A DNA stretch of 64,000 nt, taken from the NCBI GenBank assembly GCA_008921705.1, contig VFFE01006705.1, forward strand, positions 126,077 through 190,076, given 5' to 3'. The DNA comes from Burhinus oedicnemus. Lineage: Eukaryota; Chordata; Aves; Charadriiformes; Burhinidae. Positions 1 through 12,760 of the stretch are shown here, piece by piece (positions within the stretch are counted from its first letter, which is position 1; every line of letters begins with the position of its first letter). Under the pieces are notes generated by a model. That model was given only the letters and a program-made list of their open reading frames with translations, had not been told where the DNA came from and made no database searches. The position numbers and the translations under genes were made by a program.

Positions 1-981
1 CCCTCCACAAGTGGTGTCATGCAGGGGTCTGTACTGGGGCCAGTACTGTTTAATATCTTCATCAATGACATAGCGGTATTGACTGCACCCTCAGCAAGTT
101 TGCAGATGACACCAAGCTGAGTGGTGCAGTTGACACACCTGAGGGACGGGATGCCATCCAGAGGGACCTGGACAAGCTTGAGAAGTGGGCCTGTGTGAAC
201 CTCATGAGGTTCAACAAGGCCAAGTGCAGGGTCCTGCACCTGGGTTGGTGCAATCCCCAGTATCAGTACAGGCTGGGGGATGAAGAGCTTGAGAACAGCC
301 CTGCTGAGGACTTGGGGGTGTGCTGGTGGATGAAAAGCTGGACATGAGCTGGCAATGTGCACTTGCAGCCCAGAAGGCCAACTACATCCTGGGCTGCATC
401 AAAAGAAGCGTGGCCAGCAGGTCGAGGGAGGTGATTCTGCCCCTCTACTGTGCTCTGGTGAGACCCCACCTGGAGTACTGCATCCAGCTCTGGAGCCCTC
501 AGCACAGGAAAGACATGGACTGGTTGGAGTAGGTCCAGAGGAGGGCCACAAAAATGATCAGAGGGCTGGAGCACCTCTCCTATAAAGACAGGCTGAGAGA
601 GTTGGGGTTGTTCAGTCTGGAGAAGAGAAGGCTCCAGGGAGTCCTTATTGCAGCCTTTCAGTACTTAAAGGGGGCTTATAAGAAAGATGGGGACAAACTT
701 TTTAGTAGGCTCTGTGGCAATAGGACAAGGGGTAATGTTTTTTAACTAAAAGAGGGTAGATTTAGAGTAGATGTAAGGAAGACATTTTTTACGATGAGGA
801 TGGTGAAACACTGGAGCAGGTTGCCTAGAGAGGTGGTAGATGCCCCATCCCTGGAAACATTCAAGGTCAGGTTAGTTGGGGCTCTGAGCAACCTGATCTA
901 GTTGAAGATGTCCCTGCTCATTGCAGGGGCAGTTGGACTAGATGACCTTTAAAGGTCCCTTCCAATCCAAACTATTCTATG
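1..981 (+). mobile_element. CR1 LINE, 3' part (reverse transcriptase C-terminal half and 3' end)
   Basis: Forward translation begins in the reverse-transcriptase block that reads [16 protein letters not shown] and continues through typical CR1 thumb/C-terminal segments: FADDTKLSG near 100, [12 protein letters not shown] near 312, [18 protein letters not shown] near 451, and [13 protein letters not shown] near 605. The copy is dead. The reading frame shifts near position 75 and again near 310, with in-frame stops at 529 and after position 742. It ends in the usual avian CR1 3' tail, with ATTCTATG at 974-981. The 5' part lies outside the window. It sits in the last GRAP2 intron, about 480 bp before the terminal exon and in the same orientation. 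No target-site duplication can be judged because the left end is missing. Confidence 0.95.
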
Positions 982-1462
982 TACCCCTCATAGTCCCCTG
1001 CTGGCCAAGGACACATTTCTATATCCATACCAGCACCTGCTCTCCCTAGAGCCATTCATACAGCCCAGCAGGACTCAGGAAGGAGCTCTTCTCTATGCTC
1101 CCATAACTGGCTTCAAACATGGCTACCACAGCTGATCTTACAGGGTGGAAGAAACAAAGCCGTGTGAACACTATTTCCTAAGGACCTACTCTCAGTCTGA
1201 CTTTTCACCTTGTGGTGCAAATACCTATTAATATACTGAGGCTGCTGAGAACCCAAGCACCATCCCTTGGGTGTCCCAGTAAATTGGTCCCTTCTTCCTG
1301 GCATCTTGGCCACTTCCTCGTTTAATTGCAAGATGGTCTCAATTTCAGCATTGCTTGTCCTCTGTTGGTGAACATACTGGGGCATAAAAGGGGTGAGAGG
1401 AGGATGATCTTTAAGAGTTGTGGCTCATTGTTGCCTGCCTGTTTCTATCATCTCCTTTCCAG

Positions 1463-1642
1463 CGAACGCTATGGGTCCGTGCCTTGTACGACTTTGATGC
1501 TGTGGAGCATGACGAGCTGGGCTTCCGCAGCGGAGACATCGTAGAGGTCCTGGACAGCTCAAACCCATCATGGTGGAAAGGACGTCTGCGTGGAGAACTG
1601 GGTCTCTTTCCTGCCAACTACGTCACGCCGGTGCCCCTGTGA
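1463..1642 (+). CDS. GRAP2: GRAP2 (GADS) terminal coding exon, C-terminal SH3 domain
   Basis: A pyrimidine-rich acceptor ends in AG at 1461-1462 and an in-frame exon follows, with stop TGA at 1640-1642. The 59 residues form a complete SH3 domain: ALYDF near residue 7, the DELGF and GDIVEVL strands, the paired tryptophans in SNPSWWKGR, and the closing GLFPANYV motif. DELGF, LDSSNPSWW and LGLFPANYV are the GADS-type C-terminal SH3 rather than the one in GRAP or GRB2. In mammals this domain binds an RxxK motif in SLP-76 and couples it to LAT in T-cell receptor signalling, in the cytosol at the membrane. The upstream exons (SH3-1, SH2, linker) lie outside the window. The intron is phase 0. FAM83F downstream matches known synteny and supports GRAP2 over its paralogues. 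Confidence 0.9.
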   Translation, partial: RTLWVRALYDFDAVEHDELGFRSGDIVEVLDSSNPSWWKGRLRGELGLFPANYVTPVPL

Positions 1643-2700
1643 GGGCACTGTCTGTCCCAGAAGGCCATATTGGAGCTGCTCTTCTGACATGACAGGGACA
1701 GAGAGGGATTGCATCTTCCCTTGCCCCCCAGGACATATAGTGTTTTTGGTTTTGTCTTAATTTATTGGCAGTTGATCTTTTGAAATGTTGGTATGAAAGG
1801 GAACTCTTTGAACGGATAAGAATTTTTTCCCCTATTTTTCACATCCATGCAGCAAAAATCCTGGACTGTTCATTGAGACCTTGCTGGATCCTCCCTGCCC
1901 TGTCACTTCTTTGGCTAAATATTGATAACTTCCTGCAATTAGGTTTGTTCTGTGGAAATGCACCTCAGACAAGTCAGGCTTCAGTATTCAGGTAGCCCTA
2001 CCCCTTCCTTTTGGATCTGGTAGCACCCATAGTCTTTTCAGGCTCCATTTCACCTTTCTTTCAGAGGCAGGAGGAACACCCAGGTGAATTAAATGATCGT
2101 TGGTAATCACATTAATCCTTTGGGTAAGGAAGGAAAGTGAAGGGGTCTTAGGTTGAGGTGCAAGGCAACCTTGACTTTTCTAAATAGTTTCTGGCTTACC
2201 CCTCTAGTACTTTCTGTGGGTATGGACTGCATGGATATACCAGATGAAGGGAGAGGATCTTGTAAGCTTTTCTACAAACAAACCAGTGGTGAAGGTATGG
2301 GAGGGTGAGAAGCTATTTTCTTTGCTTCTTCTGATAGTCCTGCTCTTCTTTCTGCACCCCATAACAACAACTTGTCCTATTTTCAAGCTGCTCTCTGAGG
2401 TACCTACACTTCTGTTAGAAATCCTGGTTAAAGCAGGTCAGGCCCTTCAGCTAAATTAATATCCACTGGATCGGATAACAATGAATATACCACATTGCTT
2501 CCTTTTATAAAACTGAATTGGGGAGAGGTTGGAAAGAAGAGGTTTTTCTGGTTTGGTGTCAGAAGTTCTTTCTCTGAGAACGTGGGGTGTTCAGGACCAC
2601 TGTGTGTGTACACAGCTCTGACTTGCAAGTGGAATGCCTCATCTGACAGGTTAAGCTGTTACTTTACAGTATGCAGAGAATAAAGTTGTGGCCATCAAAT
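1643..2700 (+). other. GRAP2: GRAP2 3' UTR (probable extent)
   Basis: This is non-coding sequence directly after the GRAP2 stop. The first canonical AATAAA after the stop is at 2679-2684 and is followed by a GT-rich stretch. The 3' UTR is therefore placed at about 1.05 kb. A second AATAAA near 3087 could give a longer form. The extent is inferred, not observed. Confidence 0.45.
2679..2684 (+). terminator. Candidate polyadenylation signal of GRAP2 (AATAAA)
   Basis: This is the first AATAAA after the GRAP2 stop codon, with a GT-rich downstream stretch (GTTGTGG, then TCTGTTCTCTG). Position and strand fit, but use is not proven. Confidence 0.4.
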
Positions 2701-5700
2701 AGTCTGTTCTCTGTTCCAGTTTCTTTTGGACGAAATAAGGTAAATGAATAGGTTTTCAAATCGTTGCTGAGTGAATGCCCAGATGTGATACAAATATACT
2801 GCAAACACACATTAAAAATGATCCAAACCCTGTGAAGGAGACACTGCTGCATAACCACTGCTCAGGCAAGTTGATATTAAACAAGCTGTCTGAATTTTTC
2901 ACATGTGGGACCTTGGCAGTCAGCAAGAAAGTGATGATTTATCATTCTTAAGAAAGAAAGAAAAGGAAAGTGAAAAACAAATCAGACCCAGCAAGAAAAA
3001 TGTTCTTATCTTTTGTTAGTCCCAGTGGGAGAAAAATAATCCAGGAAATAGGTTCTCAGTAAAGACCAATTCAATGTAGCTGGCCTAAATAAAGCTGCCA
3101 GCTAGACAGAGTATTAGCATTGTCAAATTTTTGAGAGAACTCCACCAAAAGCAGATTATTAATGGGTGAAATAAAATGAGAATAATTAACTGGGCATATA
3201 AGCTCTAAATAGAATAGAAAACTTTGAAAGACACGTTAAGCGCTTATCTCCGTTGGCTACCATGGTGGTTCAGGAAATGGAGAGATACCATATGACTTCC
3301 TGGGCTGGACTTGGCTCTGTTCTCTTGCAGGAGCTCTGTTCTGGGCCTTTTGCATCCCCTTTTGAAGTGAAGTCCATGAGGCTTATTTTGGAACAAGCGA
3401 CCTTATTATTGGGTTGGTGTGAGAGTGTAACCTCAGTGACACCACAGTTGGAAGAGTGTTTTGTTGTGGTTTGGTCTTTTTTGACTTTTTTTTTTTTTTT
3501 TTTGCTAAGGTAATATCAAATTTGGAAGAGAGAGGGTCAATATTCAGTGAGAGAGAGGATAAAGACCAGGGGAAGATGGAAGCAAAGAAACCAGAGATCA
3601 GCAAAGGCAGAGGAGGGATATGAATGATGAGTCTTTCATATTCAGGTCTGGCTGAAACAGTAGAAATGGTATGTTCACCATTATTCCCACCATGTCAAAT
3701 CCTCTTTCAATTAATTCTTTTTTTGATTAGTTACTTTTAAAATTAGAAGCAATGTCTCCTTTTCCTTTCCTCAGCACTCTAAAGACCCTCTTGGTAGTGA
3801 AGATGTAGTTGCACAAAATTAATTGAAGATAATGCACTTAGCAGTTTGATAGCTCTTCACACATTTGAAACCCCTTTACAGACATTAACTAATTAAGCAA
3901 GTCTAAGTAGTACATTGTAAGTACCCCCATGTTAACTCATGATTCGTTTGAGGAAGAGGTAAATTTTCACGTGATTTTTTTAATTGATGTTTAAGGAATT
4001 AATACTTTAGGTAATTAGCATTAAAGGACTGCACACTAATTATGGACAACATACCAGAACCACAGTAAAATCATGACTTCCCATTATGAGCAGCACCTAA
4101 TGACACCAAAATTACTAGGAGGCAAAGGTATCATGGTGCCTCTGATAACTATACTAGTGCCCAGTTCTGCACTGCCTTGTGCAGCTAGCCAGCCTTTGGT
4201 CTGCCAGACACAGTTTCGCTTGCCTCTGCTTTTGTCCTTGACTGCTCCCCAGAGTAGAGGCGGTGCTACCTGCATTTACTGTACGTCCCAGTAGCTGGGA
4301 GGCGCAGGTGTCAGACTGCATTTTTGTACCCTCCCACAGTAGAAGTTGTTTTCCTCCCAGCAAAACAAGAGTACAGAGAAGAACCATGGCTCTTCCCAAG
4401 TCAATGGAGTCTCTGGCTAAAAGGAGAGGTGTGGGCAAAGGGGGGCATTTTGCTGGGGTAGAAGGTGCTGTAGCCACAGGATGGAGGCATTTTCCATGCC
4501 CCGTGCCATTTTCTGCTGTAGTCTGCCCATGAAATGATATCTCCCATAGATCAGGTCATTTAATAAGGCGAGAGAGAGAGACACTCCTCACCTCCACCCA
4601 TATATTCTGCCAACCTTCCTGCTCCTTCTTCCAATAGGTTTTAATTGTTAACACAATCCTTCCTAATATTGTGGTGCTTCACTTACACCTGTGCTGTGAA
4701 AAACTCACATTCTATTGCCCACGCAAGAGGCACATGTTATCAACATAGGACAGGAGCCTTAAGATGAGTGTGGTGCACTGAGTTTACCTGACATTTATTA
4801 ATGTTTCATAAACAACTAACTCTCCAGAACACATCCTGAGAGAGCCCACTGTGAAGCCAAAATAGGAAGGAATAAAGAGGAACCCAGAGAAGTATTTTGT
4901 TTGGTATTTTTCTTAAGCAAGAAAGACAGTTCATGAGAAAAGAGATTGTAAACAGAGATAAAAGTAGGGAAAGTATGTGGGAAGGCAAACATGATTATAA
5001 TAAATGAAACAGAGGAAGCTGGACTTGCACATGGAAAAATAAGTTTGATGAGCACAGCTGAGCTGTGCTTTCTCCTGTCTGAATGAACTTTTTGCCTACA
5101 TTCTGCTGCAGATCCATATTTTGTTTAGAAATGTCTCTGTGATTAATAAGGCTGAGCAAAAAACAGTAAATGGAAATCTCCTTTCATGCAAAAGTTGTCT
5201 GGGCAGTTTTCTGTGCCACAAAATAGAGATGTCTCTGTCTTGGTGTACGTACTTAGTGTAACAGCTGCACTCACTGGAGCGTGCTGCAGAAGCAATGGGA
5301 ACATGGCTGGTTCCCGTCTGACTGCTGACAGCGTAAGAGCACCAGGGAGACAGTCTTCAGTGCTGCCGCATAGTCAGCACCCAGACAGGCTGCTAGGCCA
5401 GTCCCCCTGTACCAGGGATACAACAAGTTCCTGGGTTGTTGTCGGTGGGGTTTTTTTTAAATTGAAAGTAGTTCTCAGTTTCAGTGGGCTGTGCAGGAAA
5501 TTTGGAGCTTTTCACAACAGGCACCTGTTCATCATCTTTTCTATTCAGCAGCACCTCTCATCCTTCCACCCCAATGGGATCCTGATGCTGCAGGCTCTTG
5601 GAAGGCCATTTTGCCTTTAGCCCTTGTGGAGAGCAATCAAGGATGGCAGAAACAAAAAATCAGGAGAAATCAGCCTTGAACAGCAATGTGGTATCAGCTG

Positions 5701-8700
5701 GGACATTTTGTATTGCAGGAGCAATGCCCCAGCAGCTGTAGTCCAGCAGTGAGGTGAAGGGTGAGCTCTACCCTGAGTGGGAAGGAGCAGGTCTTTAATT
5801 TTATCAATGTCATATCATAGGGACAACAAGGATGTCTGGTGGGACAGAGATGTGGCCATCTGGGCTAGGGCTGTGCTCAGACTCTTGCTCCACTTCTGCA
5901 GCTCTCTGCCAAGGAGCCAGGGTTACAGCAGACTAGGTGTGAGAAGTATTTGGCAATGCTGTTCCTTCCAATGCTGCCTGTCCCTGCCCAATGTGGCCAA
6001 GAAGCCCTCCCTGCCGCTGCAGCCCATCACCTCGCTGTCCCTGGATGCACTAGGAAGCCCTTCGCCCAGCTTTTGCCTCTGTGCTCATAGAAAGTCCTCT
6101 GCAGACACCTCATTTCAAATACATGTTCAAAGTAATTGGCTTAGCTGCTTTTAAATGAAACCCTGTAGGGATCATTTGAAACCTTTAGTGTTCCCTAGAT
6201 GATCCAGGCAGTAACATTTACTGGTTAAAACATACACATTGACTAAAGAGCTTCTGACACCCAGCCACTCCGTGCTGCTGAAAGCTTTGCATTTCAGTGG
6301 GGAACCATGAACTGAGTGTATGATAAAGCCTTTAATAGCACTGAGGAAGAGGGCAGAGCATTGCCAATTTCTACAATTTTTAGACGCAGCTTTCAAGTGA
6401 CAGAATTCAGGAGCCTTAATTTGCATCAAACGCAAAAGAAGTTTCTTACATAAGCAGAACTGACAGTAGAAAACAGCCAAGGATTTATCCGCGAGCTACA
6501 GGACAGCAGGGGAAAAAGGCAAGTGAGTAGGAAAAGTTCACTGACCTTTGTGCAAAGGGAAAATTCAAAGCACATTGCTGTCATTGTGCAAGTGAGAGCT
6601 GCTTGGCGGATGTCCAGCCTGCTAACATGAAAATGCAAAATTTCACAAATGGCAGGCGTGCAGGGATCCTTGTAGACATGCAGAAATAAAATTAGCTCAG
6701 GCAACAAAGGGAGGAAGAAGAAACAAACAAAAAGATCTCTAGATATCTTGTGGCTTCTCCCTGCTAGTCCAAGCAGGCTCATTTCCACCAGAATATATGA
6801 AAGATATAGCCATGGCAAGTCTGTTTGTCACAAATAAAAATGAGAGCAAATCTGTGGAGAAAAAAAGAAGCAGTTTAGGACATGTGTTTACTACTGTGCA
6901 CTTAAAGCTATAAAATGGTGACAGTGTCGTGATATCATGACTGAAGTCCAATTCCCTGTTTAAGAGGCACTTCTGGGAAACCATTCCGTGATATACAGCC
7001 ACAGATAAAGAAAAGAAGAAAAATTAAAAAAAAAAAAAAAAAAAAAAAGAGGTGCCTTCTCTACTGATCTAGAGTTCATTTGCATTGTATCTCTTATGTC
7101 TGTGCTGTACTGACTCAGACCATAACTGCCTTGTGGTACTGGCCAGTCCCTCTCCCTTGTCAAATTCTAGGAACAGCACTACTGCAGCGCCAACAGATAA
7201 TAACAAACAGCAGGAACCAGTCCGCAGTGACCCTTCTCATAACTGAATGTTTTCTGCCAGGTGCAGCACACCAAAAGTTTGGTTGCAAAATGCTGAATTA
7301 GAAGTAGACTGCATCAACCTTTTAAATTTTTTTGGTCTCATCAAAATTTATGGGGGAAAAAAAAATCAACGGCAAGTTTGCTACCAGCACCAAGTGATTG
7401 GGGAACTGCCCTTTGCTCTGCCCCTTCCAGAGTCATTTTCATCAGAGCTGCATGCGTATGTACCATCAACAGCTCATTCTGAACTAGCAGCTTTTTACAC
7501 TCACTTGGCAGACGTGTGAATAAGAGAGATATGTGGCAGCAGAGAATCAGCTCTCTGTAGCTGCATATCTATATATCTGAGCTTGCCATTGTGATGGCAG
7601 CTATTTGGCGGTTATCAGATGAAGATGGTCTGCTAATAACAATGGCCATGATTTCATCAGAGCAGGTGAGTCAATCTAACAGCTCACTGCCACCCTGCAG
7701 AAAACGATCCCCTTGTTTTTTGCCAGGTTAATGAGTTGAGTCAGCTCACTGAGGCCCAGAGCCAGCGCAGGGTGAGCAGGGGGAATGCACAGCCAGGAGG
7801 GGAAAGGGTAAGACGGAACCTCCCAGTGCTGGCAGCAAGAGCTATTGGATCGCTTCATCCTAGGCTGCAGACTCAGCAAAATGAAAACTTACTTGGCTTT
7901 GAGGTTGCCATAATGCCTTTACATGAGTAGGAAATCCTTTCTTTAAAGCTTGTTTGGGAGATTGGGGTGGGGGCAGTAAAGGGGGAAAGAACTCAGATCT
8001 GCTACAAACGGTGCATCCTACATCTCCTCCATGGCAGCTCACAGAAAATCTTTTCATAGAAGCAGCAAAGCTGTTAGAGTTTGGAGGTTTTTTGGAATGT
8101 AAATTAAAGCAGGAAAAAATTTAATTCCTAACACAGTCACAATAGTAAAACTCAGTTGTTCCAGCTATTTTCAACATTACCTCTGAGGGGAATGGACCAT
8201 GCACAGCAGTTCTCAGGAGGAAAAAAAAATAGCAAGGCACCTTGCTGCCCTGTGAAATAGCTAAATTAGTGCCACTTGTTGCTCCTGCTTCTCTTTCGGG
8301 GTGGGGTGCAGCTATCAGTCGTGTTTATCAGGTTGGAGAGCACACCAGTGCTTACAAGTTTAAATCTTCAGCATCAGCTGACCAAAATGATAGCTGCGTA
8401 TTCTCATTTAAAATGTGCATGACTTGAAGAGCACAGACATTTCACAAGCACTTACACAGCAGAATGCACTCTGGAACACCAGTTGTAAACATCTTGAATT
8501 TTGGATGCTAAAAATAAGAGGTAAGGCTTCAAGACACACAAATGGGTGGTTTGCACTGACTTTAGACAAATTCTGGCTAAAAATAGAAAGTGCATATTTA
8601 AAAGAGAAGGTTCATAACCACTTGAACAGCATAGCAAGCTTGCTGTGGTCTCTACTACCCAGTCTCCAGCTCAAGGCTGGTAAGAGGGCTGGATACAAGA

Positions 8701-11700
8701 TTTACTGGGTGAAATACTCTGGCCTTGGTTATGGGAAGCTGGAGAACATGGTCATGACTGTCCCTTCAGTCTTCTGAAGCCTTTGGCTCTCTTGGTGAAT
8801 TGAAGGCCAACCACTATGATGAGAGATACACTACTAACAAAAGATTGGTGGTGTTTATTGTCCTTACAATAAACATTTAAATATGAAACCTATTTTTCTG
8901 AAGTGCTGACTTCCCCATGTCTAGAGGAAGCTGTCTCTGAGCAGCAGCCTGTTTTAGCTTGAGTGTACAGCTGTGGCACACGTAGGCTAGAGTGTGATGC
9001 TGGGAGGAGGGAGGCACCTGAGAAGACATCTGAGCAGGCAAGTGGGACTGGGCTTTGTCTGAGTAAGTCAGTTGTACGTCTAAGTCCATGGAGCTATTCT
9101 GATTTTTACCAGCGAGGTTCTGCCTCGTTATTCCAGAGAGAGATCGTACTTTAATTTGATAAGATCTTCATGTAGGGAGCCAAAGGGTGTGGGTAGTGAT
9201 TTACTCCTCTTTGAAATTATAATTATGATCTTTCATCTATTTAAAGAATCTTTATATTTACCTGTGTAAGACAGCCTAATATGGTCAAAGCCTCGTGGTT
9301 TTCTTTTCTCATGACTCAGACAAAGCTGACCACAGCTCCAAAGCTCTTCTCAACGTACTCTTCATATTATGCTTTATTGTTTCTACCTTCCTTATTTCTA
9401 CAGCCTCCAGCTTATTGAAAAAGCTGCTGCAAAAGGTTGGGGTTTTTTTCCAACCATGTCTGTACAGGGAAAATGTGTCATTTAGGAAAAACAGCTGGTT
9501 AACTTAGAGCTAGTTCAGGTCCGTAAATAACTCAAGCTAGTGACTGTGGCATGACCAAGCATCCTGTGTGGATGCACGCAGTCCCCGCAGCAGAAGTGGA
9601 GGACACTGTTTGGTGGAGACCTGTCTGGTGTAGAGTAACAGATCTTACAGGGGAGTCAGTGAAGAATGACTGCATTGTAAATGTACATAAATAACTATCC
9701 CATGTAAAGAAGAGCTAACATTTTGAGGAATACAGTGCCCAAGGAGGCTGAAGTCTAGCATATACAAGATACATGTTGTGTTCAAAGAGCATTAACCAAG
9801 ACTGACTAACCCATTTTTAATGCAGCTGTCTTTTGTTCATGTAAAATTCAAATTTATGTTGAGCATCCTGTTACTTAGAGCGTGGGTGCAAAACTCTTTC
9901 TAATAGGATGTGTACTGCTAGTATAGACAAGGCTTGGCTGGCTCAGCATTGCAATCACATCAGCCTCCTATTTGCATCCCACCACTGTCTCCCTTTGCAC
10001 TCCCACATTAGCTGGAAGCTCTTGTCTTCATCATTGTAGCTTCTAATTCCTTCGTCCTGCATGCCCAGCTCAAACGCTTCATTATGATCCTGGAATTCAT
10101 TCTACAGTGTTCCTAAAGTTCACCATCCCCATCACCTCCTCTCTCAAGAATGTGTTCCATTTCATTACACCTATCATGGACATTAGCATGCTCGCTCTTT
10201 GTTTGTGTGCAGTGGTTTGTTTGGTTTTTTTACATTTCACTAGTACTATTTTAGCATTTATTCTCACTACTCCCAGGTTGCCATAAGCGCTTGGGAATGC
10301 TAAATCCAGACCAAGACCTTGGCCCTGTAGTCCTGGCACTATGGCCATGCCCCAGAGCTCTTGCAGCTTCCAGCTAGTGGTAAGAGGTGGGTACAGGCAA
10401 GTAGACAGGAGTAACACAAGGAAGCAAAGAGGCAGGATAGGTCACTGACGGCCAAAGCAGCAGGCATTTTTGACTCATCTGAGCATCTCAGTGCATGTTA
10501 TATGAGTAAAGTATTTCCCTCCCTGACTTAAAATCCCTTTTAGGACTTGTTTGTGCTACAGGACCTACAGCAGCACCACTATGCAAGTAGTAACTCCAAT
10601 GTCAGTGGACCTTGGTGCTTCTCCCCTCCCTTCTCACAGCTTTGCTCCCAATGAAGCAGTGTGGTGTCCCCATGCCCAGTGAATGGCGGGGGGGGGAGGG
10701 CTGGACCCCTCCAGACATGCACAGACATGGGCAGCCAGTCCATGTGCTGTGAGTCTGGCATGGCATTGCCAGCACAGATGCTCTGCTGGTGGTCTGATCC
10801 TTTACCCTCCAGGTAAAGAGCACCGAGAAAAGACGAGTCCTTAAGGGAAAGACCACTCATTATGCAGGACTGCAATTTTGACCTTGAACAACCATTTTGC
10901 CTCACCTTGTCAGCTTGTAGTTTGTAAGACAGGGCTGGCCTTCCCTTCTTGTCTGCACAGCACATAGACATTCAGGTCATGAGCTAATATGGAAGTTTGG
11001 GTCGCTCCTGTGGTATGAATGATTGATTGTGATTAATAAGGGAACGAAGCTGAGAGGACCCCTGTGATGCAGGAATCCACAGTCATCAGGTTTAGCAGAA
11101 CTCTGTGAAGTTACGGCCTTGGCATCAATGTCTGTGTTTTAGGAAGCAGCAGCCTGTTCTGGGTGGCAGAGCTCAGACAGCAATTAGAAATAAAAAAGTA
11201 ACATATGCCAACTAGGGGAAAGAAAAAAAGAGACCGCAATTGTTCTAAAGCAGGAATTATGAAATGCAGAAAACTGACATGGAAAACTGAATACATCAAG
11301 GACACAACCCTGGCTGGAAAAGCTAGAAATAGTAAAGGATTTTAAGAAGATCTGGAATAGGAAAAACTCTAGCAATGATACAGACTTAACATTTTTATTG
11401 GTACCGAGAAGACACAGGGCATTGTGTCAGTTTGTATGGAACAAGCAATGTACATTCATCTTGGCAAACTGCCTTACAGCTTTGTCCCTAGTCCCACCCA
11501 AAGCACAAAGGGTGAAAGGAAGACAATATTGAAATTATTTGCCTGGACATATCTATGCTGAGAGAGGATAGGTGAACCTTGAACCATGAGTCCCAAGTCC
11601 ATGAAAGCCTCAGTGTCACGCTGAATGGAGGACAACGAAATGGGAAGTCACGGAGGCCCAAATTCTCACAGAGTTCTTTATTTTCAGATCAAATTTCTTT

Positions 11701-12635
11701 ATATTAATGGCATCTAATGCCCATTAGTTGCAGTGGACCTCCCTTGCATAAGTGGGAATTCAATGTCTAACTACACTTGAGGATCTCACCCTCCAAAACA
11801 GACCCCAGCAGACCCCGCAGAGTCCCTGGAGCCTCTGCTGTGCAAGGGCTGCTGCACGGGAGGACCGCGTGGGATGGGAACAGAGCATCCTGTCCCCGCA
11901 GTGGAGGGGAGCTGCTGCACACAGGATACTCTGGCACAGGCTGCTGACATCCTGGATCAAAGTTAATTACTTGTGTCTTCATTTTTGTTCTCTGGCTTTC
12001 CCACTAATGTTTCTTTCATATTTCTATGGTTTTGTGTGTGCAGCTGCTTGCGGTCCAGAAGGTCTATTATCTTCCGATCCTGACATCTTGATAGGCAATA
12101 GAACTAGTCGGATAGAGCACTAAGAAGTAATTAGCATTCAAATAGGTCAGGAGCTCACTTGGGGGTTGTGCATGACTGGGTTTTCCCAACTTCTTGTCAG
12201 AAACAAGTGTTGATAGAGTGAGGGTGGTTACCAGTGGTGAAACTGCAAACGTGAAATCAAACCTTGGTGGTGCTTCAGAAAAAGTACATGGGGGCAAAGA
12301 GGAGTTCACCTTGCACATTTGTTCACCTGCAGGAAAGGGAGGTCATGAAATGCTGCCCAGAAAATACAGAGCGTGTTGCACAGAGCTCATACTTGCTTCC
12401 TGCACCTCTCCCTTGCTGTCCAGGCTGATCTCATGTTCTGAGAAGTTTCCTTTTTGGTGGATGTAATGTGTCGCGCGCCTCTCTCCTGTGCTACAGCAAG
12501 CTTGCTGGTCCCTTATTTTCAGTGTATGCTAATATGTCCGTAGACTACTGCGTGTACGTGTGCATTTGTAGAAGATATAGTTCGTACCTCTTTAGATTTG
12601 TGGGTATGTGTGCTTGTTAGGAGTTTCATAATTTC
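2701..12635. other. Intergenic DNA between GRAP2 and FAM83F, left part
   Basis: No exon with convincing splice sites or a recognisable protein motif is seen on either strand. Open frames are short and unlike known proteins. The stretch is AT-rich with simple tracts: 18 T at 3486-3503 and 23 A at 7026-7048. Regulatory elements could be present but cannot be recognised by eye. Confidence 0.6.
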
Positions 12636-12760
12636 TCCTAGAGTTTCCTTATGTGTAAAATGGAGATAATAACACGTAATTACCTACCTTGCAGGGCTGT
12701 TGTAAGGACAAATTAACCAATGCTTGTGTGGGTGTTTGCAGATGAAAAGTATGATATTAA
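12636..12760 (+). repeat. MIR / CORE-SINE fossil
   Basis: The order of words follows the MIR consensus in forward orientation: a TTCCTTATGTGTAAAATGGA block, then ATAATAACA, then ACCTACCTTGCAGGGCTGTTGT, then AGGACAAATTAA. This is the MIR core and following segment. The copy is highly diverged, as expected for an element predating modern birds. Boundaries are approximate. Confidence 0.7.

Noticed and set aside
7726..7790. MIR-like words (CTCACTGAGGCCCAGAG)
   Set aside because: Only one block matches and the following MIR blocks are absent, so it was not called.
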